Below are positions 25,263 to 32,228 of a stretch of DNA of 64,000 nt, piece by piece. Position numbers and translations under genes: made by a program. The stretch is taken from the NCBI GenBank assembly GCA_031315995.1, contig JALDRG010000011.1, positions 1-64,000 on the forward strand, read 5' to 3'. This stretch comes from Nitrospira sp. Its GTDB lineage: Bacteria; Nitrospirota; Nitrospiria; Nitrospirales; Nitrospiraceae. Numbering within the stretch: position 1 is the stretch's first letter; each line of letters begins with the position of its first letter. The notes beneath the pieces are model-generated. The model worked only from the letters and a program-made list of their open reading frames with translations. It ran no database searches and had not been told where the DNA came from.

Positions 25263-25604
25263 TCAATCGGGACGGAGGCGCGAGAGCAAGTACCCGCACC
25301 CCACTCCCACCAATAAAGTGTGGAGCGGATAGCGCCGGATGAGCACCTCAAGGTCCTCGACCATTCCGCTCATGCCTTCCGTTTGCAAATAGTCAGCGGT
25401 CTGCGTGACTCCGCTGGATATCGCCGCCGCTGCCTCGCCCGCCGTTCCGCTTTCCGGCAGCCCTCGGCGAAGGTTTTCTGCCGCAGATCCTAACGCTTCT
25501 CCGGCTTGTTCGCTGATGCTCTCGGCCGAGGCAGCGGTGTCATTCGCAGCTCGTTTCAGCGTCGATCCGATCGATTCTTCCAGGCTTTGTTTCTCCTGCT
25601 CCAT
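25263..25604 (-). CDS. YqjD-like (DUF883-type) C-terminally anchored protein
   Basis: 113 residues from the ATG at 25604. Helical, Ala/Glu-rich N-terminal two thirds (SIGSTLKRAANDTAASAESISEQAGEAL...) and a C-terminal hydrophobic anchor (LHTLLVGVGCGYLLSRL). This matches the plan of E. coli YqjD/ElaB/YgaM, stationary-phase inner-membrane proteins that bind ribosomes. It is the first gene of the three-gene yqjDE-like operon and carries a dyad operator copy upstream. A longer frame to 25754 has no ribosome-binding site. Confidence 0.75.
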   Translation of the reverse strand: MEQEKQSLEESIGSTLKRAANDTAASAESISEQAGEALGSAAENLRRGLPESGTAGEAAAAISSGVTQTADYLQTEGMSGMVEDLEVLIRRYPLHTLLVGVGCGYLLSRLRPD

Positions 25605-25713
25605 GTGATGCCTCCCACGAGAGATAAGGTTCCGGACATGGGTCGTGTTGCAGTGGTTTCGATTGGTTGCCACAGCACAGTCAGAGACTAGCGCGATCCC
25701 CGATTTTCCTACA

Positions 25714-25729
25714 CTGGGCAAAGCCCTAG
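25714..25729 (-). promoter_or_regulatory. Candidate dyad operator upstream of yqjD-like operon
   Basis: Plus-strand reading CTGGG-N6-CCTAG, with spacer CAAAGC close to the CAAGGC and CAAGAC of the 27767 and 26418 copies. It lies 110-125 nt before the start codon at 25604. Confidence 0.5.
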
Positions 25730-25910
25730 ACACCAGGCTGCGCCAAGGTGTCACGGATCGGGACGTCGATGATCCTTCGACTCAGTGAGATGCGGATCGA
25801 CGGCATTGTTGAATGCATCGCGAAAACATGTACGGCGTCTGAAATATGTTGCAAGTCCCATCACGGCGAATCCCAGCGGCGAGAATCATTATGTCGAAAT
25901 TCCTCCCACA

Positions 25911-26339
25911 CTACTCCGAATGTTCTGAGGGGAGTGCTTCCAACAGAGGAAGCATGTCACGTTCCTCCGTTAGGAAATGTGCGCGAACCGTCCGCATCAT
26001 GTCTTCAAAGAATTCGTCCAGCGCCTGGTCATCGTCGGTTTCAGCTTGCTGCAACTCGGTCATCATGGCCTTGACCTCGTCATGCTCAAGCAACGATTCC
26101 TGCACGAGGCGTCGGCCCTGTTCGCCTCCGCTCAGGATCTCCCGGTACAGCAGTGCTTCCTCCGCCTTGAAATGCGAGGCGAGCTGATCCAGAATTTGAT
26201 CCACAATGGGCTTCCGCGCATCGGTTTCAGCGGTCAAATACAGCTGAAACAACGCCAAAATGTGCCGGTGTTCATCACGGACGGTTTTCTGCAGTTCGGT
26301 CGCTCCAGTGGAGCTTCCGGATCCTCTAATAGGCATCAT
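25911..26339 (-). CDS. Hemerythrin HHE-domain protein
   Basis: 142 residues from the ATG at 26339 (SD GGGAGG). The four-helix hemerythrin ligand pattern is visible: DEHRHILALF, LASHFKAEEALLY, LLEHDEVKAMMTEL and VRAHFLTEERDMLPLL, supplying His and Glu residues for a di-iron site. Such proteins sense or store oxygen, NO or iron, or repair Fe-S centres. It ends with an acidic tail. A dyad operator copy is 79-94 nt upstream, shared in kind with neighbouring stress-type genes. Confidence 0.88.
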   Translation of the reverse strand: MMPIRGSGSSTGATELQKTVRDEHRHILALFQLYLTAETDARKPIVDQILDQLASHFKAEEALLYREILSGGEQGRRLVQESLLEHDEVKAMMTELQQAETDDDQALDEFFEDMMRTVRAHFLTEERDMLPLLEALPSEHSE

Positions 26340-26417
26340 AGGATTTGCCTCCCTCAACGGTCGATGGTGGCCTGCTGATTGTAAAGAAGATTTAGCAGCT
26401 TGGATTGGGTGCGAGAA

Positions 26418-26433
26418 CTGGGCAAGACCCTAT
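26418..26433 (-). promoter_or_regulatory. Candidate dyad operator upstream of hemerythrin gene
   Basis: Plus-strand reading CTGGG-N6-CCTAT followed by AG; it carries the same CAAGAC-type spacer as the copies upstream of the YqjD-like and YtxH genes. Confidence 0.45.
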
Positions 26434-26644
26434 AGCAGGTTACGAGGGAGGTGGAGATGCCGAAGGTGAGCTAGATTGGCTCGCGACTATCAAGACTAGA
26501 ATGACCAGAAGCAGGGGACCATGAATCGGCTCGGATCGTAGTCACAGACGCGACTGTAGGGCTAGGCGGGAAGCGCGCCGACTAAGTAGGAGAATCAGCA
26601 ACACGGTCAGCAAGTGGTTGATCAGGAGCCTTTCCGTCGGCATC

Positions 26645-26674
26645 GGCTGCGGCGGGCTGACGCCCGCCGCAGCC
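26645..26674. repeat. Strong GC-rich hairpin
   Basis: Thirteen perfect base pairs (arm GGCTGCGGCGGGC) around a TGAC loop. No T-run follows on either strand, so it is not a typical intrinsic terminator; it could be a REP-like element or a cruciform. Confidence 0.6.
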
Positions 26675-26935
26675 CTATGGCCACAGGTTACCGAGGTTCT
26701 TGTGTTGACAGCGCCCGCGCCCCATTGTCTTCCACTGCAATGTGCCCGTTGGCGCTCGCGGTTCCCTGAAGCAAAATCGTGGACACCAAGGCTTGGGGAG
26801 TCGGACGGTATTTCATTATGAACCTCCCGGACATCTCCCCTGCGGGGTTTCGCTACGTGACGCGCTCTATGTCCCCGAGCTCCGTGCAAGAACGAGGTCA
26901 GTAGCGAAACCCTCGGTGTATAGATCAGCAGAGCC

Positions 26936-27244
26936 TTACGGCTGCTGGATTTGAAGATTGTTGTTGACCGTTCTGACGCCCGTGACCTCACGAGCCATTT
27001 CCGCCACTCGAATCTTCTGATCGGGAGATGTCACGACTCCGTTGAGCGTCACGACCCCGCGTTCCGTATCCACGTCGATCCGGCTGAAATTCGACAGGCG
27101 ATCGGCGGATAATTTGGATTGCACCGCAGCCGTAATGGAGGCGTCATCGATGATTTGTCCGGCGGTCTTACCGGTGGCGGACTGGCAGCCGATAATAGAG
27201 AGCATGGCCACAGCGAAAGCCAAACGTGTCAGGTGTGCCGTCAT
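26936..27244 (-). CDS. BON-domain lipoprotein
   Basis: 102 residues. Lipoprotein signal with lipobox IIGC, then one BON domain at ~30-100: IDDASITAAVQSKLSADRL, IDVDTERGVVTLNGVV, VAEMAREVTGVRTVNNNLQI. BON domains bind membranes; OsmY and DolP are single-signal two-BON relatives that respond to envelope stress. It lies 69 bp from the YtxH-like gene on the same strand. Confidence 0.9.
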   Translation of the reverse strand: MTAHLTRLAFAVAMLSIIGCQSATGKTAGQIIDDASITAAVQSKLSADRLSNFSRIDVDTERGVVTLNGVVTSPDQKIRVAEMAREVTGVRTVNNNLQIQQP

Positions 27245-27313
27245 AATTCCTGCTCCTTTAGAATTTCATTCGCGTGTTATCGGTGAGCGATCGGCGCCGA
27301 AGACGTCGGGGTG

Positions 27314-27640
27314 TTAGGTGCGTCTCGAAGCCGCCTCATCCATGGTCTTTTCTGCGGTCTGCGCGGTCTCCTCAGCGAACTCCCGTGCGGCTCGGCCGGC
27401 CTTTCGCAAGGTCTGCTTTCCACCGTCGACATACTCTTGCCCACGTTCAACCGCGTTGTCCCAGGCGGCGCGTCCCTGCTCAGTCACTTCATCGAGTTCA
27501 TCTTTTGCCTTTGAGGCATAGTCGCGCAACGTGGACCGGAGTTCGGTGCCCGACTGAGGCGCTAAGAGTAACGCCACGCCGGCGCCGATCAATGCGCCCG
27601 CCATAAATGCTGACCAGTTGGAATAATCTTCCGTATGCAT
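27314..27640 (-). CDS. YtxH-domain membrane protein
   Basis: 108 residues from the ATG at 27640, directly after AAGGAGG. One hydrophobic segment (FMAGALIGAGVALLLAPQSG) with the GxLLAPxxG signature of YtxH proteins, followed by a long charged helix (LRDYASKAKDELDEVTEQGRAAWDNAVE...). Members are general-stress proteins in Bacillus and relatives. A full-consensus dyad operator lies 127-142 nt upstream. Confidence 0.85.
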   Translation of the reverse strand: MHTEDYSNWSAFMAGALIGAGVALLLAPQSGTELRSTLRDYASKAKDELDEVTEQGRAAWDNAVERGQEYVDGGKQTLRKAGRAAREFAEETAQTAEKTMDEAASRRT

Positions 27641-27766
27641 GTGCTGACCTCCTTGAGATTGGCTGTGATGTTGGATTGTTCTGAAATGAAGCGGGATCGT
27701 CGGCCACATGGCCATCGCCACTCTCCACGCCTGAGTGCACCTTACCAGGATGTAGCGCATCTTCCA

Positions 27767-27782
27767 CTAGGCAAGGCCCTAG
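27767..27782 (-). promoter_or_regulatory. Candidate dyad operator upstream of ytxH-like gene
   Basis: CTAGG-N6-CCTAG on the plus strand: the perfect form of the dyad. A half site, ACTAGGG, also occurs about 85 nt further upstream at 27850. Confidence 0.5.
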
Positions 27783-27936
27783 TTGGGCGGCGCACCATTT
27801 GAAACAGGGCCCCCTCCCGTTGAACGGTACGTGCAAGTCGGCACCGCGGGACTAGGGAAACCATTCGAGGAAAATCTGAACTCAGGAATGTCGGCGGATA
27901 ACGCGAGGTGAGATCTACTATAGGAGGGGTGGACCG

Positions 27937-28012
27937 TGGTGCGCCCGACAGGACTTGAACCTGTAGCCTTCTGATCCGTAGTCAGATGCTCTATCCATTG
28001 AGCTACGGGCGC
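27937..28012 (-). tRNA. tRNA-Arg (ACG)
   Basis: Complete cloverleaf on the minus strand: acceptor GCGCCCG/CGGGCGC, D-arm GCTC...GAGC, anticodon stem TCTGA/TCAGA with loop CTACGGA (anticodon ACG, read as ICG for CGN codons), T-arm ACAGG-TTCAAGT-CCTGT, discriminator A and genomically encoded CCA (27937-27939). Confidence 0.97.
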
Positions 28013-28023
28013 ATATCACATTT

Positions 28024-28066
28024 TTTGAGCCTGCCCCAAGAGACGTCCCCACGGAGCAGGCTCAAA
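28024..28066. repeat. Stem-loop upstream of tRNA-Arg
   Basis: Eleven-bp perfect arms (TTTGAGCCTGC / GCAGGCTCAAA) with a 21-nt loop, 12 nt upstream of the tRNA 5' end. On the minus strand it is followed by A rather than T residues, so it is not a canonical terminator. Confidence 0.5.
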
Positions 28067-28085
28067 GGAGCAGCGCCCGTTATAC

Positions 28086-28112
28086 AGGCTTGAAGGAAGA
28101 AGGGTCAAGCCT
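28086..28112 (-). terminator. Possible terminator hairpin after the BACON/FN3 gene
   Basis: Eight-bp perfect stem (AGGCTTGA / TCAAGCCT) with an 11-nt loop, starting 19 nt past the stop codon at 28131. There is no clear U-tract, so intrinsic termination is uncertain. Confidence 0.35.
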
Positions 28113-28130
28113 ATCGCGCAGACATATTTT

Positions 28131-29354
28131 TCAGAAGAGACTCTTGCTGATCTCCCCGGACGGCGAACTTTCATTGCCGCTCACGTCGTACGCGGTCACG
28201 GAAAACCAATAGGTGGACCCCAGTGGCAACGTCAGGCGGGTCGAAGTGACATTTCCGACGTCGAATGCCTGAGAGCGGACACCCGACGCTGTGCCGACAT
28301 AGACTCGATAGCCCTTGAGGTCGGCTTCATTGTTGGCATTCCAGATGACCGTCACCGTGCCGGTTCCCGTTCCAGACGGCGGCGGTGGCGGTGTGGCCCC
28401 TCCGATCGGTGGCGGGGCCGGCGGCGGCGTGGTCCCGGTCGCCGTGACGGTCAGGGCCACGGGAATACGCAAGGTTTGCGACCCGCTGGGACCGCTCTCC
28501 ACGATATAGACCACCCCGGAGTAGGTGCCCACGTTCAAGGAGGCGGTATTGACCGAGACGGTGATCGGGTCAATTTCACTGGTGATGGTCTGGGTGCTGC
28601 CGTAGGGCGGATTGAGATTCGTCCAAGACTGGTTGGCGCTGATGCTATAGGTGCTCTGCTGCGAGCCGGATTTTTGCAAATTGAAGATGCCGGAGGCCGT
28701 GCTCCCTTTGGGTGCGGTGAGGGAGAGCGCCGACGGAAAGGCCTGGAGCAAGGGCGACAAGGAGCCGCTCGGGGGCGGGGGCGGCGGGGACGCCGGGGGG
28801 GGCGTGGTTGATGGCGGCGGAGGGGTAGTGGACGGGGGCGGGGGCGTCGCGGACGGCGGGGGCGGCGGAGTCGCCGAGGGGGGCGGCGTGGTCCCGGTCG
28901 CCGTGACGGTGGCGGTCACCGGAATGCGCCAAGTCGTTGAGACGCCAGGTCCGGACTGTCCTATGTAAATGGTACCCGAATAGGTACCAGGGGACAGTCC
29001 CATGGAGACGGTATTCACCGTCACCGTGAGCACGTCGGTTTCGGTGGAGATAGTCTGAGTGCTGCCATAAGGCGGATTCAGCCAAATCCACGATTGGTTG
29101 GCGCTGATGAAGTAGGTATGTTGCGCCGTATCGGATTTCTTCAGGCTCAGGGTGCTGCTTCCGGTGCCGCCTTGAGGAACGCTGATGGACACGGCGCCAG
29201 GCGTAAACTGTATATTCTGTGCGAACGCCGGTGATCCTTCTGCAACACTACCAACCACCCAAAGCAGCAGTATCAGCCGTATGATATGTCCCGCAACACG
29301 TCTGTTCACGCTGCGTGGTGGACTGATCATGAGTGGTGAAGGCAGGTCGATCAT
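28131..29354 (-). CDS. Secreted BACON-like/fibronectin type III protein with proline-rich linkers
   Basis: 407 residues from the ATG at 29354 (SD GGGAG). Signal-type hydrophobic segment ending PAFAQ, then two homologous ~90-residue beta modules beginning FTPGAVSISVPQGG and FPSALSLTAPKGS. Each contains SANQSW..LNPPYGSTQTI and GTYSG.VYI, a BACON/viral-Ig-like pattern. Between and after them are low-complexity linkers made of PPPPSTT/PPPPSAT repeats. A C-terminal FN3 domain (WNANNEADLKGYRVYVGT; YWFSVTAYDVSGNES) ends the protein. It is probably a cell-surface binding or adhesion protein. The linkers are tandem-repetitive in DNA (about 28763-28893) and likely to vary in length between strains. Confidence 0.85.
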   Translation of the reverse strand: MIDLPSPLMISPPRSVNRRVAGHIIRLILLLWVVGSVAEGSPAFAQNIQFTPGAVSISVPQGGTGSSTLSLKKSDTAQHTYFISANQSWIWLNPPYGSTQTISTETDVLTVTVNTVSMGLSPGTYSGTIYIGQSGPGVSTTWRIPVTATVTATGTTPPPSATPPPPPSATPPPPSTTPPPPSTTPPPASPPPPPPSGSLSPLLQAFPSALSLTAPKGSTASGIFNLQKSGSQQSTYSISANQSWTNLNPPYGSTQTITSEIDPITVSVNTASLNVGTYSGVVYIVESGPSGSQTLRIPVALTVTATGTTPPPAPPPIGGATPPPPPSGTGTGTVTVIWNANNEADLKGYRVYVGTASGVRSQAFDVGNVTSTRLTLPLGSTYWFSVTAYDVSGNESSPSGEISKSLF

Positions 29355-29390
29355 GGCGGGTACTCCCTTAGGTGTTTTTTGAACGAACAA

Positions 29391-29880
29391 TGCAATCGCC
29401 TGTTGGTGAGCAACAGTCGTGCCACCGCAAACAAGTTAGGTGTTGCGCTTAGTTGTTTGTCTGGAATCACTCAGCAGAATTCGGTGAGATTCCGGACAGG
29501 GACGAAGATCCGACCAGACCCTAACGAAAGCGTGGCGAATAGGCAAGTAAAAATTTCGCCGCGCGCCGGTACACTCCCTCGTGAGTAACCGGTAGAACGG
29601 CTCCCTCTAAATTCGCAGACTGTATGGATCCGGCACCTCGATGCACAAACGCGCAAGTCATTACGGCGACGCCTCTCCCATGACCTACTTAGGGATCGTC
29701 CAGAAGATCTGAGCGCCTGCGCAACGACGTTCCTGTCACGGTCACCGCAGCGCTCAGAAACTTGTTGACCGAGCTCTGCAGGTAGGGTATCTCTTGGCGC
29801 GTTTTCTGCTCAGATACGTAGTCGCATGGTGCTGCGGAACATCGATAAGCGAACAGGGTGGAAAAAAGGAGTTCCAAACT
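29391..29880. other. Gene-free divergent promoter region
   Basis: 490 bases between two divergent genes for exported proteins. I find no ORF with family support. It includes a small nested inverted repeat (CCGGT...ACCGG, about 29569-29595). Promoters for both flanking genes must lie here, but no clear consensus could be assigned. Confidence 0.5.
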
Positions 29881-30921
29881 ATGATCGCATTGCGATGCCT
29901 GCTCTGCCTGTTGTGCTGGTGCCTGGTGGGTCACGTCGCGCCATCGGCTGCGGCCGAAGTGGCTCCCGCCCAGTCTTCCTCCGTTCAGCGAGTCGACGTC
30001 GGGGTGTCCGAATGGTTCAGCCAGGGCGAAACGGTGTGGAGGCACAACGCGTCCGGCTTAGATGCAAATCTTGGAAATCCCAGTTCCAGACTCAAATATA
30101 AAGATACCGGCACCAACGTCACCGAAATCACCGGACGGGTGCAGTTGAAGAACAACCTGTTTTTTCGCGGCACGTTCGGGTACGGATCCATCGGAGGAGG
30201 TCGGCTCACGGACGACGATTTTCTCAGCGCGCGGGGGGCAGCCACTCAAGGTGCCACCGTGAGTGGGGAACACCGCTTTTCCAGAACCTTCAGCGACATC
30301 GGCGGCGACAACCTGTGGTACCTCAGTGGAGATCTGGGCGCGACGGTCCATACCTTTCGGGACAACAAAGGCTGGTTCGGAGTGTTTGGTGGGTTCCAAT
30401 ATTGGCGGGAGAAACATGTCGCGACCGGAGTCACGCAAGCGGAATGCACGACACCTGCACCGGCAGATCCGGCCTATGGGTGTGCGACCCCCGGGACGGT
30501 CTCGTTCCGCAATCAACCTGCGATTACCAATACCATGACATTGGTGGCCGGAAGATTCGGGGGCGAGCTGGAGTATAAGCTCGATAAGCGCGTGAGCATC
30601 AATGCCAACGTGGCGATGTTGTTGTCGTACCTGAACAACGAAGATGTGCACCACTTGAGAACGGGGATCTCCGCGCTCGCGCAAGACCCAAGTTTTCGAA
30701 TGACCGGACTCGGCATCGGGACCAATACGGATGTCGGCCTACGCGTCAAGATATGGGACCGGCTCTATCTGACCGGAGGGTACCGAGTCTGGTGGAATCG
30801 AGTGGTAGCTGCCGATACGTGGAAGATTTACGGCGCGGATGGATCCACGGCAACAGCGCCGCTGACCCTGTTTCAAACGATCCGGCATGGACCCACCATC
30901 GGGCTGACCTACTCGTTCTAG
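29881..30921 (+). CDS. Outer-membrane beta-barrel protein
   Basis: 346 residues from the ATG at 29881 (SD AAGGAG). Signal peptide (MIALRCLLCLLCWCLVGHVAPSA...), then a beta-barrel pattern of alternating strands: RVQLKNNLFFRGTFGYGS, LWYLSGDLGATVHTF, WFGVFGGFQYWREKHV, VSINANVAMLLSYLN, LYLTGGYRVWWNRV. The C-terminus is GLTYSF, a BamA-type terminal strand. It resembles omptin-fold/Protochlamydia-type outer-membrane proteins in general plan, but catalytic residues are not assignable. One CxnC-containing extracellular loop (AECTTPAPADPAYGCATP) may hold a disulfide. Confidence 0.82.
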   Translation: MIALRCLLCLLCWCLVGHVAPSAAAEVAPAQSSSVQRVDVGVSEWFSQGETVWRHNASGLDANLGNPSSRLKYKDTGTNVTEITGRVQLKNNLFFRGTFGYGSIGGGRLTDDDFLSARGAATQGATVSGEHRFSRTFSDIGGDNLWYLSGDLGATVHTFRDNKGWFGVFGGFQYWREKHVATGVTQAECTTPAPADPAYGCATPGTVSFRNQPAITNTMTLVAGRFGGELEYKLDKRVSINANVAMLLSYLNNEDVHHLRTGISALAQDPSFRMTGLGIGTNTDVGLRVKIWDRLYLTGGYRVWWNRVVAADTWKIYGADGSTATAPLTLFQTIRHGPTIGLTYSF

Positions 30922-30939
30922 CCGTCGTTCGACAACCGG

Positions 30940-30970
30940 ACGCAAGCGCCGCGCAGGAGGGCGCTTGTGT
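30940..30970. terminator. Stem-loop between convergent genes
   Basis: Stem CAAGCGCC/GGCGCTTG extended by a wobble and two more pairs, 9-nt loop, beginning 19 nt after the stop of the outer-membrane protein gene. It lies between it and the converging helicase gene and may terminate transcription from both sides. The U-tract is weak. Confidence 0.45.
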
Positions 30971-31024
30971 TGGCACTCAGCAGGTCACGATTCACGAACG
31001 TCGTGCCTCCACCGCCTTCGTCGG

Positions 31025-32098
31025 TCAGCGGGAACGCGAGGGGCCGGTATCCTCTTCGTATTCTGCGAACAGCCGTTTCGCTTCCGGATGAAGCAGATGG
31101 GGTTGGCCGTAGGGGATGCCTGCGGTCCGAAAGAGGGGAGTCAGCTTTTCGTTCGGGTGCAGGTAACCGGCACGGAGCGGGACCGATCGCTTGGTATGGC
31201 GGATCAGCGCGCAGGGGGTCGGGCGGATAGCGGTCAGCCAGTCCGCAATATCTTGCGGGTTGCCGATCGATGCGGACAGTAGCAGCAAGCGGGCCTGCGA
31301 CGGACAGAAGATCAAGGTTTCTTCCCACACCACGCCGCGCTCCGGATCTGCGAGGTATTGTGATTCATCCATGATCACCAGTCCCAAGGTGTCTAATCGA
31401 ACGTCGATTTCTCCTCCCGCTGCGTCATAGAGCAGATTGCGCAAAATTTCCGTGGTCATGATGAGCAGGGGTGCCTGGGCATGCTCGCGGCGGTCGCCGG
31501 TGAGAATCCCGACCTGGCCGGGACCGAACAAGCGCGAAAACTCGGTAAATTTCGTGTTGGAGAGGGCTTTCAGGGGTGATGTGTAAATCACCGTGCGATT
31601 GTCCTGCATCGCGCGCCTCGTCGCTTCGATGGCGACATACGTTTTTCCGCTGCCGGTGGGCACGCTGACGACGACGTCGGTTTCGGCCAGCCGCGCCAGG
31701 GCATCTATCTGCCAGGCGTCCGGGACAAACGGCTGTGCCTGCGGCACGCCGATTCCCGACAACCATTCATGGAGCGAGACGGGTGGTTCGTGGTGGCCGT
31801 GCTCTTCGGCTTTATGCGGGCGCGGCGCAGCCGGTGAGGCCGCCGGTCTTGGATGGGTCTTCGGTTTAGAGCCTGTCTCAACGGGGGGCGCAGTCTGACG
31901 GCGGTGCGACTGTTCCTCGATCAGGGCCGCCAGGTCGGACTCCAGTCCTGGGCGATTCTCAACGGAGGCCTGAATGAGCAGGTCGACGAGCTTGCGTTTG
32001 CCCGACCGAAAGTGTCGGCTGATGCGTCCGCGCGCGAGTCGATGTAGCAGCGAGACCGGTTGTTGGAGGAGCACTTGTTCGAGTTCCTTGGTCGTCAT
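31025..32098 (-). CDS. Ski2/HelY-like helicase, N-terminal half (RecA1/DEAD domain)
   Basis: 357 residues. An N-terminal ~110-residue region (SLLHRLARGRISRHF..., then a Pro/His-rich linker) precedes a helicase RecA1 domain: Q-type region QPFVPDAWQIDAL, motif I SVPTGSGKT, Ia YTSPLKALSNTKF, Ib MTTEILRN, motif II DESQ, motif III SASIGN. It stops (GPSRSR) just where RecA2 should begin. RecA2 and the C-terminal domains are encoded by the gene upstream on the same strand (32229-34091). The two genes are thus in reverse order relative to a normal Ski2-like protein. Together (977 residues) they equal one HelY-size enzyme. Confidence 0.85.
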   Translation of the reverse strand: MTTKELEQVLLQQPVSLLHRLARGRISRHFRSGKRKLVDLLIQASVENRPGLESDLAALIEEQSHRRQTAPPVETGSKPKTHPRPAASPAAPRPHKAEEHGHHEPPVSLHEWLSGIGVPQAQPFVPDAWQIDALARLAETDVVVSVPTGSGKTYVAIEATRRAMQDNRTVIYTSPLKALSNTKFTEFSRLFGPGQVGILTGDRREHAQAPLLIMTTEILRNLLYDAAGGEIDVRLDTLGLVIMDESQYLADPERGVVWEETLIFCPSQARLLLLSASIGNPQDIADWLTAIRPTPCALIRHTKRSVPLRAGYLHPNEKLTPLFRTAGIPYGQPHLLHPEAKRLFAEYEEDTGPSRSR

Positions 32099-32228
32099 CG
32101 AAATTCCGTGACGTGTAAAGGGTGAAGCCGGAAACGCGAGGACGGAAGACAGAGGGTGCGTTGATCCGTCGACCTCGTGACAATCGTATGCTTCACATAC
32201 GGCGCGTCACGGTTCACCAACGACGAGT

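Larger units (their letters stand above)
26358..26935. other. Gene-free spacer with two inverted repeats
   Basis: About 580 bases without a supportable gene. Reading frames here have no family resemblance or ribosome-binding site. It holds the dyad site at 26418, a GC-rich 13-bp perfect stem with loop TGAC at 26645-26674, and a 12-bp perfect inverted repeat at 26845-26856/26901-26912 with a 44-nt loop. Confidence 0.6.

Noticed and set aside
26542..26991. A 149-codon open frame in the spacer after the BON gene
   Set aside because: No ribosome-binding site, no family features, Arg/Ser-rich composition and overlap with the BON gene and hairpins.
28024..28066. Intrinsic terminator before tRNA-Arg
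   Set aside because: The stem is good, but on the minus strand it is followed by A residues, not T; kept only as a stem-loop.
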